The translations under genes were made by a program, and so were the position numbers. A DNA stretch of 64,000 nt. It comes from Kiritimatiellia bacterium. Lineage in GTDB: Bacteria; Verrucomicrobiota; Kiritimatiellia; UBA8416; JABMPJ01. Shown here in pieces: positions 9,321 through 18,257 of the stretch. Below the pieces are notes generated by a model. It had not been told where the DNA came from and did not search any database. It worked only from the letters and a program-made list of their open reading frames with translations. Position 1 is the stretch's first letter, and each line of letters begins with the position of its first letter. The stretch is from assembly GCA_016783675.1 (NCBI GenBank), contig JADHWE010000004.1, forward strand, positions 1 through 64,000. Direction: 5' to 3'.

Positions 9321-10424
9321 CTAATCCTTTCTGCGCACGAGCCGGATGCCCAGCGCGCCGAAGATGACCACCGGCAACCAGATCAGCAGGTGCGGCTGTG
9401 CCGCCGGAACCTTCACCAGCGATTGCGCCAGCAGGGTGGTCATGTAGAAGGCGAGAAAAATAACCAGGCTCAGCGCCACACCTATGCCGGTCGACTTGCG
9501 GTGGGAGCGGATGCCCAACGGAATGCCGATCAGGATCAGGGCCAGGCTGGAGAACGCCATGGCCGAGCGGCGGTTGATTTCAAAGAGAATAAAGGAACGT
9601 TGTATGGCGAGGTCCTTCTCATCCAGCTCCGCGTACTCGGAGCGCAGGTTGCGCAGTGACGCCCATAGCTCGGTGGAGCGCGCGTCTTCTTCGTCGGGCC
9701 GGTAGGAGCCCTTCTGACCAAGCTGTTCAATCTCCAGCGCCCACTTGTCAACGTAGACCGCTTTGGGCATGTCCCTGGAGAAAGGGTTGATGCGAGCATT
9801 GACCAGGTCCATGGCCAGGTTCTTACCCTCTCCCGTCTCGTAGACACGGCCATGGTGGGCCTGGATCTCGCGCACCAATCCCGGCTCCCGGCTGTCGTAG
9901 ATGCGCACATCCTTGATCCGGTCATCACGTCGGTGCCCGATGTACATCGTGACTTGCGGGGTTATGTGGAAGAAGCGGCCCTCCTCGATCAGGTCGAGCG
10001 GGGAGACCGACCGCAGGCGGGCCTGCTCGGTCCGCCGCCACAAGTGGGCGCGTGGCTCGACTTCGTGGTTGATGTAGAGCGAGAGTATCACCAGGCCGAC
10101 TACCACGACTATGGTGCTGCGGATGATCGTGCCCAATCCCAGCCCAAGTGTCTGCATCGCCATCACCTCGCCATCGTCGGAGAGCCGACCGTAGATGAGG
10201 AGACAGCTCACGAGGCAGCCCAGGGGAATGGCCATGACGATGGAGGTGGGCATCGAGTAGAGGAAGATCTTGACGATGGGCACCCAGGGAACGCCACGCG
10301 CGATGAGGTCCATCACTTTGAAGACGGCGCCAATCGAGGTGGCAAAGGTCACAAAGACCATCGCCATCACGAACGTCAGTAGAAAATCCAGCCCGACATA
10401 CCGGTCGAGCGTGCGGCTTCCCAT
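9321..10424 (-). CDS. LptF/LptG family permease (YjgP/YjgQ)
   Basis: MGSRTLDRYVGLDFLLTFVMAMVFVTF ... AIPLGCLVSCLLIYGRLSDDGEVMAMQTLG; C-terminal TM block GIPLGIRSHRKSTGIGVALSLVIFLAFY. Confidence 0.88.
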   Translation of the reverse strand: MGSRTLDRYVGLDFLLTFVMAMVFVTFATSIGAVFKVMDLIARGVPWVPIVKIFLYSMPTSIVMAIPLGCLVSCLLIYGRLSDDGEVMAMQTLGLGLGTIIRSTIVVVVGLVILSLYINHEVEPRAHLWRRTEQARLRSVSPLDLIEEGRFFHITPQVTMYIGHRRDDRIKDVRIYDSREPGLVREIQAHHGRVYETGEGKNLAMDLVNARINPFSRDMPKAVYVDKWALEIEQLGQKGSYRPDEEDARSTELWASLRNLRSEYAELDEKDLAIQRSFILFEINRRSAMAFSSLALILIGIPLGIRSHRKSTGIGVALSLVIFLAFYMTTLLAQSLVKVPAAQPHLLIWLPVVIFGALGIRLVRRKD

Positions 10425-10474
10425 GGTCGGCTCCTTCGCTGGTTACGTCCAGCCAGTCACGACCTTACAACAGG

Positions 10475-10699
10475 TTAATCCCCGTTGGCCAGTTTGTAGA
10501 GCGTCAGGTCGGCCTCGTTGGCGCAGCCACAGCCGGAGCAGCCGCCTCCGCAGAGGAGTGACGTGGTTAGCTGGCCCTTGTCGACCAGCAGTCGCAGCAT
10601 GGGTTCGATTGCCTCCGGCGCCATCTTGAAGTGCCGGGCGAGCTGTCGAAGCGTCATTTGGCCCCGGTCACGCAGTAGGGCTTTGATCTCGCTCATCAT
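10475..10699 (-). CDS. feoC: FeoC-like small winged-helix protein
   Basis: 74 aa, N-terminal wHTH (LLRDRGQMTLRQLARHFKMAPEAIEPMLRLLVDKGQL) and Cys cluster CGGGCSGCGC; start overlaps the feoB stop. Confidence 0.8.
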   Translation of the reverse strand: MMSEIKALLRDRGQMTLRQLARHFKMAPEAIEPMLRLLVDKGQLTTSLLCGGGCSGCGCANEADLTLYKLANGD

Positions 10700-12999
10700 G
10701 ATGACGCCTCCTGTCGCCCGCCCGCAATGCGGAGCCCGGCATAGAGGGCCACGAGAATACCGACTCCGATTCCGATCCACATGGCTGAGCTGGAGGGGTG
10801 GCGGATAAACGTACCGGCCTGGTAGAAGATCGTGGAGATCACCCACGCCAGGAGCGTGAGATAGAAGACCGCGAACGCGGCCCATTTGAACGAGGTCTCC
10901 TTGAAGATCGCGCCCACCGCAGCGACGCAGGGCGCATAGATCAGGATGAAAAGCAGGTAGGCAAATGCGCCAACTCTGCCGTCAAAAAAGCGCGCCATGG
11001 TCGCCATGGTACGGTCGCCGATCTCTATGTCTGCGGCCACGCCGTCTGCATCCGCCAGCTTGTCGCCCATCCTGACTCCGAGCGGGTCCGCCAGCCGGTC
11101 TCCGAAGTCCTCGAATCCTGCCGGTATGGCGCGGAACGAATCGATGATTCCTTCCCAGAAATCGAATGATGCTTCGTCTGTCGCCACCTCCTGTTCTGCG
11201 CTGATCTGCGTGTAGAGCGCATCAAGCGTGCCGACGACCGCCTCTTTTGCGAAGAGACCTGCGAACATCCCCACGGCGCCCGGCCAGTTCTCCGGCGTCA
11301 GCCCCATGGGGTAGAAGACCGGGGCTACTTTGCGGCTCACGGCACTCAGGACCGAATCTTCGCTGTCGGCATGGCCGATGCTGCCGTCGGTGCCGATCGT
11401 GTTGAGGAAGCTCAGAATGATGACCGCGATGATGACGACCTGGCCGGCGCGGACGATGAAGCTCTTCAGGCGCGTCCAGGTGTGGAACAGAATTCCGCGC
11501 AGAGTGGGAAGGTGGTAGGGGGGCAGTTCCATGACGAAGGACGCGGCCTCGCCCTGTAGAATGGTCTGCTTGAAGAGCAGGCCCGTGAGAATCGCGAGCA
11601 CGATGCCGATCAGATAGAGCCCGAAGATGACCAATCCGCCGCTTTGCGGGAAGAAGGCCGCCGCGAAGAGCGCATACACCGGTAGCCGCGCGCCGCACGA
11701 CATGAACGGATTCATCATGATCGTCAAGATGCGGTCGCGGTCGTTTTCCAGCGTACGCGTGGCGAGGATGGCGGGCACGTTGCAGCCGAAGCCGACCAGC
11801 ATCGGGATGAACGCCTTGCCGGGCAGCCCGATTGTGCGCAGGAAGCGGTCCATCACGAACGCCGCACGCGCCATGTAGCCGGAGTCTTCCAGGAACGCCA
11901 GGCAGAGGAATATGAGGGAGATCGGAGGAATGAACGTTGCGACCGTCTGGATGCCACCGCCGATGCCGTGCGCGAGCAGAGCCAGCAGCCAGTCGGGACA
12001 GGGCAGCATGCCCAGCAGAGCCGCAAAACCATCGACAAAGATGGTGCCACAGAAACCGTCGAAGAAGTCAATGAACGGGGCACCCACGTTGATCGTGATC
12101 ATAAAGACCGCGTACATGATGCCGAAGAATATCGGAATACCCACCACGCGGTTGAGGAGCACCTTGTCGATGGCATGTGATAGGGTTCGCCTTATCTCGT
12201 TTTCGCGATGGACGACATCGCGCGCCAGGCCATGGATGAAGCCGTAGCGTCCATCCGCGATCACGATGTCAATGTCATCGCCGGTATGGGCTTCAACGCG
12301 TTTTGATTCCGATGCGACCAGGTCGTTCAGCGCGGCGTCGCCCAGGAGATCGGCTGCGATTTCATCGCGCTCCAGCAGCTTTAGCGACAGCCAGCGCGTA
12401 TTAACTGTTCGCTTCTCGGCCTCGGGTTCCACATGCGCCTCGATTCGCTTGATCGCCTTCTCAAGCTCCGAGTCGTATTGGACGCGGGTCGGGGAGACCG
12501 CGGCGCGTTGTGCCGCCTCGTTGATGGCGTTGCGCAGTGCTTCGATACCTTCTTTCTTCGGTACCACGACAGGGATCACGGAGCACCCGAGGTGGCGGGC
12601 CAGGTGTTCAACTTCCACCTTGATACGCCGCTTGCGAGCCACGTCCACCATGCTCAGAGCCACCACCACGGGAACCCGCATCTCCAGGAGCTGGGTGGTC
12701 AGGAAGAGGTTGCGCTCCACGTTGGTGGCATCGACGATGTTGACCACGACGTCTGGTTTGCTGCGCAGGATGTGTTCCCGAGCTACGGTCTCGTCGACGG
12801 AGTAGGCGGAAAAGGAGTAGATCCCGGGCAGGTCGGTCACGTGGACCTGTGCCCCGTTATGTTCGTAGGAGCCTTCGATCCGTTCCACGGTCACGCCCGG
12901 CCAATTGCCCACCTGCTGCCGCGAGCCGGTGAGCGCGTTGAAGAGGGTGGTTTTGCCGGAGTTGGGGTTGCCGGCGATGGCGATCTCGAGCTTCTTCAT
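10696..12999 (-). CDS. feoB: Ferrous iron transporter FeoB
   Basis: N-terminal G domain (GNPNSGKTTLFNALTG, DLPGIYSF), TM domain with GFGCNVPAI and GCGARLPVY-type motif (MSCGARLPVYALFAAAFF). Confidence 0.97.
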   Translation of the reverse strand: MKKLEIAIAGNPNSGKTTLFNALTGSRQQVGNWPGVTVERIEGSYEHNGAQVHVTDLPGIYSFSAYSVDETVAREHILRSKPDVVVNIVDATNVERNLFLTTQLLEMRVPVVVALSMVDVARKRRIKVEVEHLARHLGCSVIPVVVPKKEGIEALRNAINEAAQRAAVSPTRVQYDSELEKAIKRIEAHVEPEAEKRTVNTRWLSLKLLERDEIAADLLGDAALNDLVASESKRVEAHTGDDIDIVIADGRYGFIHGLARDVVHRENEIRRTLSHAIDKVLLNRVVGIPIFFGIMYAVFMITINVGAPFIDFFDGFCGTIFVDGFAALLGMLPCPDWLLALLAHGIGGGIQTVATFIPPISLIFLCLAFLEDSGYMARAAFVMDRFLRTIGLPGKAFIPMLVGFGCNVPAILATRTLENDRDRILTIMMNPFMSCGARLPVYALFAAAFFPQSGGLVIFGLYLIGIVLAILTGLLFKQTILQGEAASFVMELPPYHLPTLRGILFHTWTRLKSFIVRAGQVVIIAVIILSFLNTIGTDGSIGHADSEDSVLSAVSRKVAPVFYPMGLTPENWPGAVGMFAGLFAKEAVVGTLDALYTQISAEQEVATDEASFDFWEGIIDSFRAIPAGFEDFGDRLADPLGVRMGDKLADADGVAADIEIGDRTMATMARFFDGRVGAFAYLLFILIYAPCVAAVGAIFKETSFKWAAFAVFYLTLLAWVISTIFYQAGTFIRHPSSSAMWIGIGVGILVALYAGLRIAGGRQEASS

Positions 13000-13481
13000 G
13001 GTGACGTGATGACCTCGATCTCGATGGCATTGGCCTCGGTCTTGCGCAGCGTCAGGTTCGATCCGCGCAGCTCGATGACCACCGGATCGCCCAGCGGCGC
13101 CACGCGTACCAGCTTGAACTCGGCCTGCTTTACCATGCCCATCCGCAGCAGCTTGTGGCGGTAGTCCCGGTCACTCGTGGCGTAGCCGGTGACTCGCGCT
13201 CTCTGACCGATCTGTAGGTCCCTGATCGTCACACGGCTCCTCACCCGAATCTTGTCTGCCATGCCGCGCCCGATCGTTATCCGGGAGTCGCCGCTGCTTA
13301 ACACGACAGGACCCTCACCGCCGTCCGCGCTTCCATTCTGCACCACTTCGATCCTGGACCCGATGTTCAATCCCTGGCTGGTGATTCGCTGCAGAAAATC
13401 GCGTCCGCCGCGCAGAGCCACCACGTAGCCGCCCTGGCCCTCTGCCATCTTGCTCAACAGTTGGCTTGACGACTTATGCAT
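12996..13481 (-). CDS. feoA: FeoA-domain protein, apparently two FeoA/SH3-like domains in tandem
   Basis: GGRDFLQRITSQGLNIGSRIEVV and RDYRHKLLRMGMVKQAEFKLVRVAPLGDPVVIELRGSNLTLRKTEANAIEI; second half is canonical FeoA. Confidence 0.88.
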   Translation of the reverse strand: MHKSSSQLLSKMAEGQGGYVVALRGGRDFLQRITSQGLNIGSRIEVVQNGSADGGEGPVVLSSGDSRITIGRGMADKIRVRSRVTIRDLQIGQRARVTGYATSDRDYRHKLLRMGMVKQAEFKLVRVAPLGDPVVIELRGSNLTLRKTEANAIEIEVITSP

Positions 13482-13917
13482 CCTGGACAAACCCCTTGCC
13501 TTCGACCCACGTGGCGTTGCCGTTGCCCGACTGTCGGTTGTACTCAATGTAAGCAATCAGGCGCTCCAGAATCACGTCACCCACGATGTGCTCCATCTTA
13601 CAGGCGCAATCCGTGGCGGTCTTCTCGTCGACCGACAGCACTTCGGTGAAGAAATTGGCCAGCACCTCGTGACGATGTACCACGTCACGTGCCACGCGCT
13701 CGCCCTCATTCGTGAGCGTGATCAGGTCGTACGGTTCATGGTTGATCAGGTCTCGCTTCACGAGTCCCTGCAATGCATTTGTCACGGAGGAGGCGGCCAC
13801 GCTAAGGCGGTCGGCGATATCCTTGGCTCTTGCCTCACCACGCTCCGCAATCACCTGATAGATCGCCTCCAGGTAATCCTCCAAGCTGGCGCTCAGCTCT
13901 AATGCGGTCGTGCTCAC
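13474..13917 (-). CDS. DtxR/MntR-family metal-dependent transcriptional regulator
   Basis: SLEDYLEAIYQVIAERGEARAKDIADRLSVAASSVTNALQGLVKRDLINHEPYDLITLTNEGERVARDVVHRHEVLANFFTEVLSVDEKTATDCACKMEHIV: canonical DtxR domain order. Confidence 0.95.
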   Translation of the reverse strand: MSTTALELSASLEDYLEAIYQVIAERGEARAKDIADRLSVAASSVTNALQGLVKRDLINHEPYDLITLTNEGERVARDVVHRHEVLANFFTEVLSVDEKTATDCACKMEHIVGDVILERLIAYIEYNRQSGNGNATWVEGKGFVQDA

Positions 13918-13980
13918 GATGCCTCTTCCCCCCCCCTATGCCGTCGCCCCTCGATGGGGGCACGTCCGACAAGTCGCATA

Positions 13981-13996
13981 TTTAGACATGTCTAAA
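13981..13996. promoter_or_regulatory. Perfect 16-bp palindrome, candidate DtxR-family operator
   Basis: TTTAGACATGTCTAAA about 65 bp upstream of the dtxR-like start; on the minus strand it lies between a possible -35 (TTGCGA) and -10 (TAAATA). Confidence 0.7.
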
Positions 13997-14014
13997 GTAC
14001 GGTCGCAACCTTTT

Positions 14015-14030
14015 TTTAGTCATAGCTAAA
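14015..14030. promoter_or_regulatory. Second, imperfect DtxR-type box
   Basis: TTTAGTCATAGCTAAA shares TTTAG-N6-CTAAA with the first palindrome, 34 bp away. Confidence 0.5.
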
Positions 14031-14033
14031 ATA
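14027..14033. repeat. Left target-site duplication of the IS element
   Basis: TAAAATA directly left of the left inverted repeat; same 7-mer at 15886-15892. Confidence 0.75.
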
Positions 14034-15885
14034 GAGCCTGTCCCATTGCCGCCGGTTTTCGGGATCGCCGCCCGCTCGGGGCGCGCCGAGATCCCCGTTT
14101 CTCTGCCGCCAAGAGCCGACCGAGAGACAACGGGCGAAAACCCTAGTAAATCCAGCGATTTCGGGCAGACCTTTCCTTTGTTTTCCTGCGTCCAATAACG
14201 TCTGATCGGCGGCGGCCTTTTCAGGCCACCGCGTCAAGTTCCTCAGCTTGTTCCTCAGCCAACGGCAACCGGGCAATGACCCAGAGATTGTGCGTCAGCA
14301 CCGCCCAAGCCACCCGGTTCTCACGATGCACGAACCCCTTGCTGCGCATCGGCCGCCCCAGGAACCCATTCTTAAAGATCGCGATGCGCGACTCGGTCTG
14401 TGCCCGGCGCGTTTGTAGCTGAGCGAAGTCTTCCTCTTTCATCCGCTCACGAAGATCACTCACGCTACGTGGACAGATGGCGTTGTACACCCCGTTCTTC
14501 TCCAACCGATTGCGATTGCGCTTGCTGTCAAAGCCGCGATCCCCAGCCATCGCACCGGGCAACGACCCGAATACGTCTTCGAACCGATCCAGGCTGCCGG
14601 GCACCATCTTGCTGTCCGCCGGGGCCTGGTCTTTGATCAGTTCCCAGTCGACAATGACTCCCTGCCGCTGCTCGGCCAGCAGCAGCGTGTTGCCGAACTC
14701 CACCTCCGCGCCGGCCTTGCCGCGAACCAGTACATGAACATCCGGCTCATACAGACTGAGGATCTTGTCTGCATTGGCAACTTTCCGACCGCCGATGATC
14801 CGTTCATGCGCCTGCCTGATTGCCTGGGGGAGCAACTCACGCACCCCGTCAATGCGCTTGATGATCGCGGCGGCCTCTCCCTCCGTCAACTCGGTCTGTT
14901 CTCGCTCCTCTATCAGTAAATCACAGTGCTTTCTTGCATGCCCATCGATTCTTTTCATCAGCTTCTTCATGGACCGGAGTACGCGCTTGCGGGCTTTCTT
15001 GCTGTCGGGCCGACGCCGTGTGTGCGTCATCTCGATGCTTAAACGATTGATGTCTCGAATGAACTCTGCGGGCTCGTTCATTCGGTTCTTCAGCCCGTAC
15101 TTGCGGATCAGCGCCACCGCCTTCATCAGCGTACGTGTCGCATCCCGAAGCAGAACCCAGTCCACCGGGAAATGGATATTGGCTTTCACACAACTTGTGT
15201 CCAGGAAGAGTGCGTCGATATCCAAGGGCTTCCTCAGATCGAACATCGCTTGCCCGTCCGCGTTGGTCGAGGCCGCCACGCCGTTGAGGTGATCGACCAG
15301 CTTACGAACCACCGCCTCGGGTACCAGCTTCTCATAGCGATCCAGTGCACTCTTGCTCGGCACGCGTACCACATCCATCCGGTCAATCCGGCAGAACCAC
15401 TGCAGCAACTCGCTGTCGGCCAGACGAACACTCAACCTCCGTGCGCTTTCGTCGGTCAACTCGCGGACTATGTTGCACCGCAGCGCTTTCACGGCGTGCT
15501 CCTGCACCTTGCCCCGTTCTTTCTCGCTGATCTGGCGGGGCGTCTTCCCCAGGCTCTCGGCATGCGCAACGAGGTCTTTCTCGTAGGCTTCCATATGTGA
15601 GCGAACGAACTCGGACTCGACCCCGCTATCAATCAGTAGCCGGGCGATCCGCTCCAGCGTTGCCCTGAAATCAGTGTAATCAACGTTGCCGGTAACTTCG
15701 CGAAGTGCTGGACTCAGCTCGGGTTGGTAGGATACAATTCTCATTGATGTGCTCCTTGATTATGTGACGTTTTCAAAGATAACACATCGTTTTGGGACAA
15801 GGCAGTCATTTTAGGCTGTCTTGTTCCTTTCTCACCCATCAATTCGCCTTGATATTATTGACCCAGCCGCCAACGGGACAGGCTC
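14034..15885 (-). mobile_element. Complete IS element (DDE transposase, IS4/IS1182-like; family not resolved)
   Basis: Terminal inverted repeats GAGCCTGTCCCATTG (left) and complement GAGCCTGTCCCGTTG (right), flanked by TAAAATA on both sides, enclosing a 507-aa transposase. Confidence 0.9.
14221..15744 (-). CDS. Transposase (DDE type)
   Basis: DTSCVKANIHFPVDWVLLRD ... MAGDRGFDSKRNRNRLEKNGVYNAICPRS ... RRAQTESRIAIFKNGFLGRPMRSKGFVHRENRVAWAVLTHNLWVIARL: IS4/IS5-superfamily transposase motifs. Confidence 0.92.
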   Translation of the reverse strand: MRIVSYQPELSPALREVTGNVDYTDFRATLERIARLLIDSGVESEFVRSHMEAYEKDLVAHAESLGKTPRQISEKERGKVQEHAVKALRCNIVRELTDESARRLSVRLADSELLQWFCRIDRMDVVRVPSKSALDRYEKLVPEAVVRKLVDHLNGVAASTNADGQAMFDLRKPLDIDALFLDTSCVKANIHFPVDWVLLRDATRTLMKAVALIRKYGLKNRMNEPAEFIRDINRLSIEMTHTRRRPDSKKARKRVLRSMKKLMKRIDGHARKHCDLLIEEREQTELTEGEAAAIIKRIDGVRELLPQAIRQAHERIIGGRKVANADKILSLYEPDVHVLVRGKAGAEVEFGNTLLLAEQRQGVIVDWELIKDQAPADSKMVPGSLDRFEDVFGSLPGAMAGDRGFDSKRNRNRLEKNGVYNAICPRSVSDLRERMKEEDFAQLQTRRAQTESRIAIFKNGFLGRPMRSKGFVHRENRVAWAVLTHNLWVIARLPLAEEQAEELDAVA

Positions 15886-15892
15886 TAAAATA
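15886..15892. repeat. Right target-site duplication of the IS element
   Basis: TAAAATA immediately right of the right inverted repeat. Confidence 0.75.
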
Positions 15893-16058
15893 CAGATGGC
15901 CTTTTCGCGGCTCCGGATTGGATGAGTCGGGGCGGAATATCGTCGTGGCGATGCTGTCCACTTTCTGGGTGACAGCCAGACTGTCAGGTACTAGGGTGAG
16001 CACTCAAGGCGGTTGCGAGCCGCTCACAGATATCAACCAACAGAGAGGAGGCTGGATA

Positions 16059-16559
16059 ATGGCCACAATGGATAACCTACAGGATGCGTTCGCAGGCGAA
16101 AGCCAGGCGAATCGTAAGTATCTCGCTTTCGCAAAGAAGGCCGATGAGGATGGTCTGCCCCAGGTGGCGAAGCTGTTCCGCGCTGCGGCCGAGGCGGAAA
16201 CCGTGCATGCCCATGCGCACTTCCGCGCGATGGGTGGGGTCAAGACGACCACGGAGAATCTCGAGGCGGCTGTCGCCGGTGAGGGATACGAGGTCGAAGA
16301 GATGTATCCGCCGATGCTGGCCACGGCAGTGGAAGACGGGGTGAAGCAGGCGGAGATCTCGTTCAAGAACGCGCTCGCGGTTGAGAAGGTCCACTTTGCG
16401 CTCTACACCAAGGCGCTGGAAGCGGTGAAAGCCGGCAGCGACATGGCGGCTACGAGCATCTACATCTGCCCGGTGTGCGGCAACACGGTCGAAGGCGGCG
16501 TTCCGGACGTATGCGACGTCTGCAACGTGCCCGGCAGCAAGTTCGTCGAAATCGCCTAG
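16059..16559 (+). CDS. Rubrerythrin
   Basis: MATMDNLQDAFAGESQANRKYLAFAKKADEDGLPQVAKLFRAAAEAETVHAHAHF plus C-terminal rubredoxin-like YICPVCGNTVEGGVPDVCDVCNVPGSKF; SD AGAGAGGAG upstream of ATG 16059. Confidence 0.96.
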   Translation: MATMDNLQDAFAGESQANRKYLAFAKKADEDGLPQVAKLFRAAAEAETVHAHAHFRAMGGVKTTTENLEAAVAGEGYEVEEMYPPMLATAVEDGVKQAEISFKNALAVEKVHFALYTKALEAVKAGSDMAATSIYICPVCGNTVEGGVPDVCDVCNVPGSKFVEIA

Positions 16560-16625
16560 AGTTGGCACTGGCGGGGTCGCGGTCCAGTCGGATCGCGACC
16601 CCGCTTCCTTCGGCAGGAGACCACG

Positions 16626-18125
16626 ATGAGCGCACCTGAGAAGAGTTGGATCTGCACGGTTTGCGGGTACGTTCATCACGGACCGGTGGCCCCCGAAGTC
16701 TGCTGTATCTGCGGTGCAACGAGCGATCTCTTCGAGTTGCAGGAGGAAGCGCCTCCTGCTCCCGCAGCCGCAGCTCCCACGGCGTCGCGGTGGCGCTGCC
16801 TGAATTGCGAGTATATCCACGACGGCGACGCGCCGCCGGAATTCTGCCCGGTCTGCGGGGCGCCGCCGGAACGGTTCGAGCCCGTGGCCGCTGCGGCTCC
16901 GGCCATCGGCACGGCTGAAGCCGGTCGTGTGGTGATCGTCGGCGCCGGAATCGCCGGCGTATCGGCCGCGGAGGCGGCGCGCAAGCATGCCCCCGATGCC
17001 GAGATACTCCTTCTCTCGAAAGAAGAACCGTTGCCCTATTACCGGTTGAACCTGACCCGCTACCTGGCCGGGGAAGTCGGGAAGGACGAACTGGTGCTGC
17101 AGTCGGATGCCTGGTTCAAGGAGCAGAATATCCAGGTGCAGATGGGATGTGAACTTTGTGCGATCGATCCGGCGAAGAAGACCCTCGCTCTGCGCGACGG
17201 GCAGTCGCTTTCGTACGACCGCCTTGTGCTGGCCATGGGCGCACACCCGTTCATTCCGCCGTTCCCGGGCGCGACGCGTGAGAACGTGACGGCCCTGCGG
17301 ACCCTTGCGGATGCGGACCGGATTCTAAGCGCCGCCGGGGAGGGCACGCGCTGCGCGGTCATCGGCGGCGGCCTGCTCGGGCTCGAAACGGCCGGGGCGC
17401 TGGCACGGCGCGGGGCCGACGTGACGCTGCTGGAGGGACACGGCTGGCTGCTGCCGCGCCAGTTGAACCAGACGGCCGCGCGCTACCTGGAAGCCAAAGT
17501 TGAAGAGACCGGTATCAAACTGCGGAGACAGGCCCGCACGCAAGAGCTTATCGGCGAAGAAGGTGTGCGCGGCGTACTGCTTGAAGACGGCGACACGATT
17601 GACGCCGAGCTGGTGGTGATTGCCACCGGCGTGCGCTCCAACACGTATATTGCGCGCATGGCCGGCCTGGAAGTCAATCGGGGGATTGTCGTGAACGACC
17701 ACCTGCAGACATCGCAGCCCGATATATTTGCGGCCGGGGATGTGGCCGAACACCGTGGGGTTGCTTACGGTACGTGGGGCCCGTCACAGTTCCAGGGCAC
17801 CATGGCCGGCCTCAATGCCGTCGGCGGGGCCGCGGAGTTTGCCGGGATGCCGCGCTCGAACATGCTGAAGGTCCTCGGCTATGACCTCTTCAGTATCGGG
17901 CAGGTGAAGCCCGAAGACGCCAGCTACCGCGAGGTCGAAGGGCTGCACGAGGGACACTACTACTCATTCATTTTCCGCGACTCCCACATGGTCAGCGCCA
18001 TCCTGATGGGCGACACAGCGCTGAGCGCTGCCGTCAAACGTGTGGCGGAACAGAAGGAAGACTGCGCCGATCTGCTGGCCGCGCGACCGTCTGTGGCGGA
18101 AGTCATGGCGTTCCTGGGGCGCTGA
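16626..18125 (+). CDS. NAD(P)/FAD-dependent oxidoreductase with two N-terminal rubredoxin-like domains
   Basis: CTVCGYVHHG...CCICG and CLNCEYIHDG...CPVCG followed by VVIVGAGIAGVSAAEAARKHAPDAEILLLSKEEPLPYYRLNLTRYL (NorW/nitrite reductase-like flavoprotein). Confidence 0.92.
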   Translation: MSAPEKSWICTVCGYVHHGPVAPEVCCICGATSDLFELQEEAPPAPAAAAPTASRWRCLNCEYIHDGDAPPEFCPVCGAPPERFEPVAAAAPAIGTAEAGRVVIVGAGIAGVSAAEAARKHAPDAEILLLSKEEPLPYYRLNLTRYLAGEVGKDELVLQSDAWFKEQNIQVQMGCELCAIDPAKKTLALRDGQSLSYDRLVLAMGAHPFIPPFPGATRENVTALRTLADADRILSAAGEGTRCAVIGGGLLGLETAGALARRGADVTLLEGHGWLLPRQLNQTAARYLEAKVEETGIKLRRQARTQELIGEEGVRGVLLEDGDTIDAELVVIATGVRSNTYIARMAGLEVNRGIVVNDHLQTSQPDIFAAGDVAEHRGVAYGTWGPSQFQGTMAGLNAVGGAAEFAGMPRSNMLKVLGYDLFSIGQVKPEDASYREVEGLHEGHYYSFIFRDSHMVSAILMGDTALSAAVKRVAEQKEDCADLLAARPSVAEVMAFLGR

Positions 18126-18257
18126 GCGGCATCCATCAGGTTGCCGGAGATGGCGCGGTAGAGCGTGCTGACCGCGAGAATGGCAGCGTGCTTCTTCATG
18201 GTTCTTAACATAGATACCTGCATGGAGCATGCCCGTGTGTGTGGCGTGGCTCAAGGT

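Noticed and set aside
15792-16058. N-terminal extension of the rubrerythrin ORF into the IS element
   Set aside because: Open only by chance; the proper start with SD AGAGAGGAG is ATG 16059, and the extension includes IS terminal sequence.
16077-17246. 389-aa minus-strand ORF across rubrerythrin and reductase
   Set aside because: Spans two solid plus-strand genes and their gap; shadow ORF.
17960-18223. Minus-strand ORF starting MKKHAAILAVSTLYRAISGNLMDAAQR
   Set aside because: The beginning looks protein-like, but the remainder is antisense to the reductase; could be a gene remnant, not supportable.
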